From Bradyrhizobium sp. C9 (GTDB lineage: Bacteria > Pseudomonadota > Alphaproteobacteria > Rhizobiales > Xanthobacteraceae), in assembly GCF_002532045.1 (NCBI RefSeq), contig NZ_NWTG01000018.1, positions 62,001 through 126,000 on the forward strand: a stretch of 64,000 nucleotides of DNA, given 5' to 3'. The notes below the pieces were generated by a model. The model saw nothing but the letters and a program-made list of their open reading frames with translations. It had not been told where the DNA came from and did not search any database. Positions 59,993-64,000 of the stretch are shown piece after piece; the first letter of the stretch is position 1, and the number at the start of each line of letters is the position of its first letter. The position numbers and the translations under genes are program-made.

Positions 59993-61546
59993 ATGACGAC
60001 GATCCACGAATTCGGTCCGTTCCGCCTCGACACCAGGGCCGAGATGCTATTCCGGGAGTCCGAACCGGTCGCGCTCGGACAGCGCGCGGTGGTGCTGCTT
60101 CGGCTGCTTGTCGAGCGAGCCGGATCGCTGGTTTCCAAGGATGCGCTGATGGACGCGGCCTGGCCGGGGCTTGCGATCGAGGAGAGCAACCTGACCGTGC
60201 AGATCGCCGCCTTGCGCAAGGCATTTGCCGACATCGACGGAGGCGCAACCTGGATCGAGACGCTGCCGCGTCGCGGCTATCGCTACGTTGGTCCCCCGGT
60301 TGCGACCGTACCCGGGCCGAGCTCTCCTTTCTCACCGGCGCCGGCGCTGTCGCTCGCGGTGCTTCCATTGTCGAATCTGAGTGGCGATCCCGCGCAGGAA
60401 TATTTTTCCGACGGGATCACAGGAGACATCATCGCCGAGCTGTCGCGGTTCAGGTCACTGTTCGTCGTCGCCCGCCACTCCAGCTTCGCCTACAAGGGCA
60501 AGACGCCCGAGATCAAACGGGTCGGCCGCGAGCTCGGCGTCCGCTACGTGGCCGAAGGGAGTGTACGCAAGATCGGCAGCCATGTGCGAGTGACCATTCA
60601 GCTGCTCGATGCTGCGAGCGGTTACAATCTCTGGACCGAGCGCTACGACCGCGATCTCGATGACATCTTTGCGCTGCAGGACGAGATTGTACGGGCGATC
60701 GTCGCGGCGCTGCCGGGCCGGATGGAGGATGCCGGCCGGGAAGTCGCCAGACGCAAGCCGACCTCCAGCATTACCGCCTATGATCTGGTCTTGCTTGGAA
60801 ACGAGCGATGGCGTCAACTGACCGTGAATGCCATGGCGCAGGCCAGGGACTATTTTCGAAGCGCCGTCGCGCTTGACCCGCAATATGCCCGCGCCCACGT
60901 CAACATTGCCTGGACCATCGTCTGTGACGTGTTTCTCGAAGCACCCACCACAGCGACTCTGGACGAGGCGCGGAACGAGATCGAGAACGCGCTCGATATC
61001 GAGGACGGCGACGCCTGGTCTCATGGCGTCTTCGCTCAGTTGCTGTTCCTGCTGAAAGATGACGCCAAGGCCGAAATCCATTTCAGCCGCGCGCTCGCGC
61101 TCAATCCAAATGATGCCGACGTCGCCGCCGTTTTCGCCAACATCCTCGTCTACTGGGGACGGTGGCGCGAGGCGCTGATGTGGATCGGGACAGCCAAGCG
61201 GCTCAATCCGTTTCCACCCAACCTGTATCACTGGTATCACGCGCTTGCCCTCTATTCAGGGCGCGAGTACGAGCAAGCGGTCAAGGCGGTGATGGAGGCG
61301 CGGTCGTTCGACAGGTGGTCGCACGGCCTCCTTGCAGCCTGCTATGCGCAGATGGACCGACTTGGCGAGGCGCGGGCCGAGGCTGACGCGTTCGTCAGTC
61401 AACGGTGTCGTGAACTGAATGCGATTGGCAATACCGCGCCCGCGAGAACTCTCGACCTGGCCCAGGCCAGAGCCGAACGGTACCGCAATCCCTCCGACCG
61501 CGAGCATTTCCTCGATGGATTGCGCAAGGCGGGTTTCACCGGTTGA
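59993..61546 (+). CDS. OmpR-type winged-helix/TPR regulator (CadC-like, soluble)
   Basis: The 517-residue protein has an OmpR/PhoB-type winged helix (about 1-100: LGQRAVVLLRLLVERAGSLVSKDALMDAAWPGL, SNLTVQIAALRKAF, RGYRYVG). A FlgO-like domain follows (about 118-240, SLAVLPLSNLSGDPAQEYFSDGI), then several TPR-like helices (about 270-480). No membrane helix is evident, unlike CadC. Such regulators sense stress or solutes through the TPR part. It is divergent from the ACAD-GNAT operon, the likely target. Confidence 0.88.
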   Translation: MTTIHEFGPFRLDTRAEMLFRESEPVALGQRAVVLLRLLVERAGSLVSKDALMDAAWPGLAIEESNLTVQIAALRKAFADIDGGATWIETLPRRGYRYVGPPVATVPGPSSPFSPAPALSLAVLPLSNLSGDPAQEYFSDGITGDIIAELSRFRSLFVVARHSSFAYKGKTPEIKRVGRELGVRYVAEGSVRKIGSHVRVTIQLLDAASGYNLWTERYDRDLDDIFALQDEIVRAIVAALPGRMEDAGREVARRKPTSSITAYDLVLLGNERWRQLTVNAMAQARDYFRSAVALDPQYARAHVNIAWTIVCDVFLEAPTTATLDEARNEIENALDIEDGDAWSHGVFAQLLFLLKDDAKAEIHFSRALALNPNDADVAAVFANILVYWGRWREALMWIGTAKRLNPFPPNLYHWYHALALYSGREYEQAVKAVMEARSFDRWSHGLLAACYAQMDRLGEARAEADAFVSQRCRELNAIGNTAPARTLDLAQARAERYRNPSDREHFLDGLRKAGFTG

Positions 61547-61605
61547 CGTTCACAGCCGCTTGTTTCTCGAACCGGCGAGTTCACCTGTGCCGTGTCCGGA
61601 TGCCG

Positions 61606-61926
61606 TCACGTCGTGCGTATCATGCCCAGTTCCTTCGACCGCTGGAGAAGAGCCGGCCGGTAGGGCGGCGAGGGATCGTCGTCGTCATCGTCAGGGATGG
61701 CGCAATAGCCGAACTCCTGCTGGAGGCGATGGATCTCCATGACGCGATCGTTCAACCGCTGCAGATGCTCGAGCGACCTGGCCTTCCAGTAGCGGAAGGT
61801 ATCGAAGGTGATCGGCACGAAGGCGGTGCCGAACAGCGTTGGATCGGGCACGATGGTCCGCCCGAGCAACAAATAGCGGTCGTGACCGACGATGACGGGG
61901 GTGGCATACGGCCGCCCGTCACTCAC
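61606..61926 (-). CDS. Small conserved hypothetical protein
   Basis: This 106-residue protein starts at GTG (SDGRPYATPVIVGHDRYLLLG). It has a KARSLEHLQRLNDRVMEIHRLQQEFG helix and an acidic run IPDDDDDDPSPP near the end. Nothing indicates function. It may share a transcript with the cysteine-cluster gene upstream (39 bases away, same strand). Confidence 0.6.
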   Translation of the reverse strand: MSDGRPYATPVIVGHDRYLLLGRTIVPDPTLFGTAFVPITFDTFRYWKARSLEHLQRLNDRVMEIHRLQQEFGYCAIPDDDDDDPSPPYRPALLQRSKELGMIRTT

Positions 61927-61965
61927 CCTGAGGCCCCTCAGCGATAGTCCGCACAGCTTGTTGAA

Positions 61966-62553
61966 CTAGGCTTCCTCGCGCCAGCGCCGGAGATCCTCGA
62001 GATCAACCTGCACATTGAGCGTGTCGAGCCCGAAATGCGGCACCATGCCCGCGGTCGCGGGAAACCAGCCGACATCGAGGTGGCCTTGCAGCCAGGCACA
62101 GCTGAATGACCGGCACTGCCGGGGACGCTCGTGGTAGATCTCGCATCCGCCGCCCGCCAGGATGTGGTTGCAGACCGTGTTCACCGGTTTGCCGAGGTCG
62201 GTGACTTCAAGCACCTTGCAGCAGAGGGTGCATGATCCGCATTGCTTGACCGTCGGGGCCACGGGAAAGCCGAGGGCCCACGAGCCCTGTCGTTCGCGAA
62301 CGAGCAGCTTCTGCTTCTCCAGCGTGCCCAGCGCGCGCTCGATCTTGAGGCGGGACAATCTGGTGACGCCGATAATATCTTTCGTCGTCGTCGCGCCGCT
62401 CTCGACCGCCCGGACTGCAGTTTTCTTGGCCGCCGGTATTCGGTGACGGCAGATCCCGATGTCATCCGGAACGCGCCGCGACCGACGGCTGCGAGATTGC
62501 GGAGAGAGCGTATCCGCGAGGGCAGGATGCTGCATCCGACAAGCGCATGGCAT
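61966..62553 (-). CDS. HTH-cysteine-cluster (YkgJ-type) protein
   Basis: The C-terminal part (about residues 105-195) has the YkgJ iron/zinc-chelating layout: CGSCTLCCKVLEV, CNHILAGGGCEIYHERPRQCR and CAW, giving eight or more cysteines. The N-terminal part KTAVRAVESGATTTKDIIGVTRLSRLKIERALGTLEKQKLLV reads as a winged-helix DNA-binding domain. The start is uncertain (ATG 62553 or 62532); the residues before the HTH look low-quality. A metal-responsive regulator is one reading, but no DNA target is visible. Confidence 0.6.
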   Translation of the reverse strand: MPCACRMQHPALADTLSPQSRSRRSRRVPDDIGICRHRIPAAKKTAVRAVESGATTTKDIIGVTRLSRLKIERALGTLEKQKLLVRERQGSWALGFPVAPTVKQCGSCTLCCKVLEVTDLGKPVNTVCNHILAGGGCEIYHERPRQCRSFSCAWLQGHLDVGWFPATAGMVPHFGLDTLNVQVDLEDLRRWREEA

Positions 62554-62765
62554 CCTTGAGGACAAATGGTCGTGATCGACGCCTGCGTGCGGCGACCTCG
62601 GGTAAGCGCCGCATCTGGGTCGGGCAGAGATGTGTTGCCACGGCATTTTGTGCTTTCGTTCCGAAATATGCCGGGCCTGCAATTTGGTCGCAGGTCTGGT
62701 GTTGATCCTCATCAAGTTCGAGGGCGCTGAGTCGTTTAGGCTTACTTTTCGAAAGGTGAGCCGTG

Positions 62766-63332
62766 ATGCGCGTGCGAGATGATTACAGTCCACTTGCCAA
62801 GGCACTGCACTGGGTAACAGTGCTTTTCGTGGTCGCTGCCTGGGCCTTGGGTATTTTCAACGACGAAGTGACGCAGCCGCTGGGCTTGCTCACTCATATC
62901 TGGGTCGGTCTTAGCATTCTGGTGCTCGCAGCAGCGCGAATTCCATGGCGGATTGCCAACCCACCGCCCAAAGTCGTTTCCACCGAGTTTGGCAGGTGGT
63001 TGATCGAGTGGACGGACCCGGTGTCCCGGGTGATGCACTACGTGCTCTACGGATTGTTGCTGGCCGTCCCATTCTTCGGTATTGCGTTGCAGTTTGCAAA
63101 TGGCCACTCGCTGCCGCTTTTTGGGCTTGGTGAAATAGCTTCACCATGGCCCGCTGATAAAGCGCTCGCTCATAACCTCAAGGAGGTTCACGAAGTCCTG
63201 GCCAATCTTCTGGTGATCCTCGCAACGGTCCATATGACTGCTGCGCTTGTGCATCACGTTGTATTTGGCGACAACACTCTGAAACGAATGCTGCCGGCTT
63301 TTAGCAAGCGGACGGAGCGAGGCGCGCAATGA
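62766..63332 (+). CDS. Cytochrome b561-type membrane protein
   Basis: This 188-residue protein has four membrane helices of the cytochrome b561/Ni-Fe-hydrogenase b-type family. Histidines are at ALHWVTVLF (helix 1), THIWVGLS (helix 2), RVMHYVLYG (helix 3) and VHEVLANLLVILATVHMTAALVHH (helix 4), giving axial ligands for two haems b. It probably moves electrons across or within the inner membrane from quinol. The ATG follows AAAGGTGAGCC; a GTG at 62763 is adjacent. The stop overlaps the next gene by four bases. Confidence 0.88.
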   Translation: MRVRDDYSPLAKALHWVTVLFVVAAWALGIFNDEVTQPLGLLTHIWVGLSILVLAAARIPWRIANPPPKVVSTEFGRWLIEWTDPVSRVMHYVLYGLLLAVPFFGIALQFANGHSLPLFGLGEIASPWPADKALAHNLKEVHEVLANLLVILATVHMTAALVHHVVFGDNTLKRMLPAFSKRTERGAQ

Positions 63333-63496
63333 GTATTATCCTTCGCATCCTCTTCGTGGTCGCTGGAGGTATCGTCGCCTTGTTCGTTGCACGTGACAGT
63401 CTGCACTTCGACTTGATCCAGACTTGGGTATCTATTGTGCTGATGGCCGTGGTGGCAGCTATTGCGGGCTTTTGGGCACGACGGCGCAAGGCGTGA
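63329..63496 (+). CDS. 55-residue membrane protein between cytochrome b561 and P-type ATPase
   Basis: The ATG lies in ATGA with the cytochrome stop. The product MSIILRILFVVAGGIVALFV then has a charged loop (ARDSLHFDL), a second helix (WVSIVLMAVVAAIAGFW) and a basic ARRRKA end. A two-helix hairpin of this size could be a subunit or linker. The next gene begins in the stop (GTGA). It is too short for most ORF filters. Confidence 0.7.
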   Translation: MSIILRILFVVAGGIVALFVARDSLHFDLIQTWVSIVLMAVVAAIAGFWARRRKA

Positions 63497-64000
63497 GTGC
63501 GCAAGCTGCACGGACCGGGCTGAGCCGGGCCGAGGCCGCAGCCCGGTTGCTCAAAGAGGGCCACAACGAGCTGCCTCGAGCCCTGCACCGCACGCCGCTT
63601 CGAATCCTGATGGAGGTGTTGCGAGAGCCGATGCTCGCACTTCTGCTTTGCGGCGGGCTGATCTACCTCTTGCTTGGCGGTCTCCAGGAAGCGCTACTGC
63701 TCCTTGTATTTGGTGCAATGTCCACGCTCATCACCGTCGTGCAGGAGACGCGAACCGAGCGTGTGCTGGAGGCCCTGCGTGACCTGACCAGCCCCCGCGC
63801 CCTCGTCATTCGCGACGGCGAACGTCTGCGTATCGCCGGCCGAGAGGTGGCACGGGGTGATCTCGTTCTGCTCGCCGAGGGTGATCGAGTTCCAGCCGAC
63901 GCGACGCTCGTCGAAAGCCGGGATCTCCAGGTGGACGAGTCGCTGCTCACCGGTGAGTCGGTGCCTGTACGCAAACAGGTGGCCGGAACGCCGGCAGAGG
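63493..64000 (+). CDS. P-type cation-transporting ATPase, N-terminal part (cut at window edge)
   Basis: A GTG start overlaps the previous stop (GTGA). The 169 codons seen contain the cation-ATPase N-terminal segment (GLSRAEAAARLLKEGHNELP), membrane helices M1-M2 (MLALLLCGGLIYLLLGG and ALLLLVFGAMSTLITVV), and the actuator domain with ALVIRDGERLRIAGREVARGDLVLL and DESLLTGESVPV (TGES, dephosphorylation). This fits a P2-like (Ca2+/cation) ATPase. The DKTGT phosphorylation site and the transport helices lie beyond the window, so the ion cannot be read. Confidence 0.85.
   Translation, partial: MSAQAARTGLSRAEAAARLLKEGHNELPRALHRTPLRILMEVLREPMLALLLCGGLIYLLLGGLQEALLLLVFGAMSTLITVVQETRTERVLEALRDLTSPRALVIRDGERLRIAGREVARGDLVLLAEGDRVPADATLVESRDLQVDESLLTGESVPVRKQVAGTPAE

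Overview
The window reads as chromosome of a high-GC alphaproteobacterium, most likely Bradyrhizobium or a close relative. This is inferred from codon use, gene families (ATP12, PAS-PilZ, GrlR-like, DUF4260, SMP-30, alkane monooxygenase) and several families of palindromic intergenic repeats that I recognise from that genus. I see no rRNA, CRISPR array, prophage or insertion sequence. There is one tRNA gene, tRNA-Arg(TCG). Genes are dense and on both strands, in small operons and many divergent regulator/target pairs.

0-10 kb: a metallo-beta-lactamase-fold enzyme cut by the left edge, a GNAT acetyltransferase, a translationally coupled exported pair (multicopper oxidase then phosphoesterase), an ATP12 chaperone, a FliK-like/FlhB-C-terminal-like pair and a class D beta-lactamase. 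10-23 kb: a MocR regulator divergent from a DMT exporter, a dienelactone hydrolase, a PAS-PilZ protein, an acyl-CoA carboxylase beta subunit (pccB), small exported His- or Gly-rich proteins, and an ArsR-type regulator divergent from NIPSNAP, monooxygenase-type and PEP-mutase-type genes. 23-37 kb: a three-haem cytochrome c, a fused indolepyruvate ferredoxin oxidoreductase, then a co-directional acyl-CoA set (thiolase-like protein, DUF35 OB-fold partner, hydratase-2 MaoC, MFE-2-type SDR, DapA-like aldolase, Nudix hydrolase with a split box). That set resembles the disassembled parts of peroxisomal beta-oxidation.

37-50 kb: a two-PAS membrane histidine kinase without a neighbouring response regulator, an SMP-30 lactonase, a GrlR-like protein, several single-membrane-span hypothetical proteins, folD, a second MaoC protein and a methyltransferase. 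50-56 kb: alkB divergent from an AraC regulator, a sterol-desaturase-type hydroxylase, the tRNA, small exported proteins including one with a ClpP/crotonase-like Ser-Ala-Cys motif, and an AraC regulator divergent from a CynX-type MFS transporter. 57-64 kb: a lower-GC patch with two small membrane-anchored ORFs, an acyl-CoA-dehydrogenase-like/GNAT operon divergent from a winged-helix-TPR regulator, an HTH-cysteine-cluster protein, and a tightly overlapping trio (cytochrome b561, 55-residue membrane protein, P-type ATPase) cut by the right edge.

The features most worth following are the cytochrome b561/mini-membrane protein/P-type ATPase trio, the peroxisome-like acyl-CoA set with repeat elements between its cistrons, the FliK-like/FlhB-like couple, and a small gene sitting inside a split palindromic repeat. 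All functional calls come from reading motifs by eye. No database search was run.
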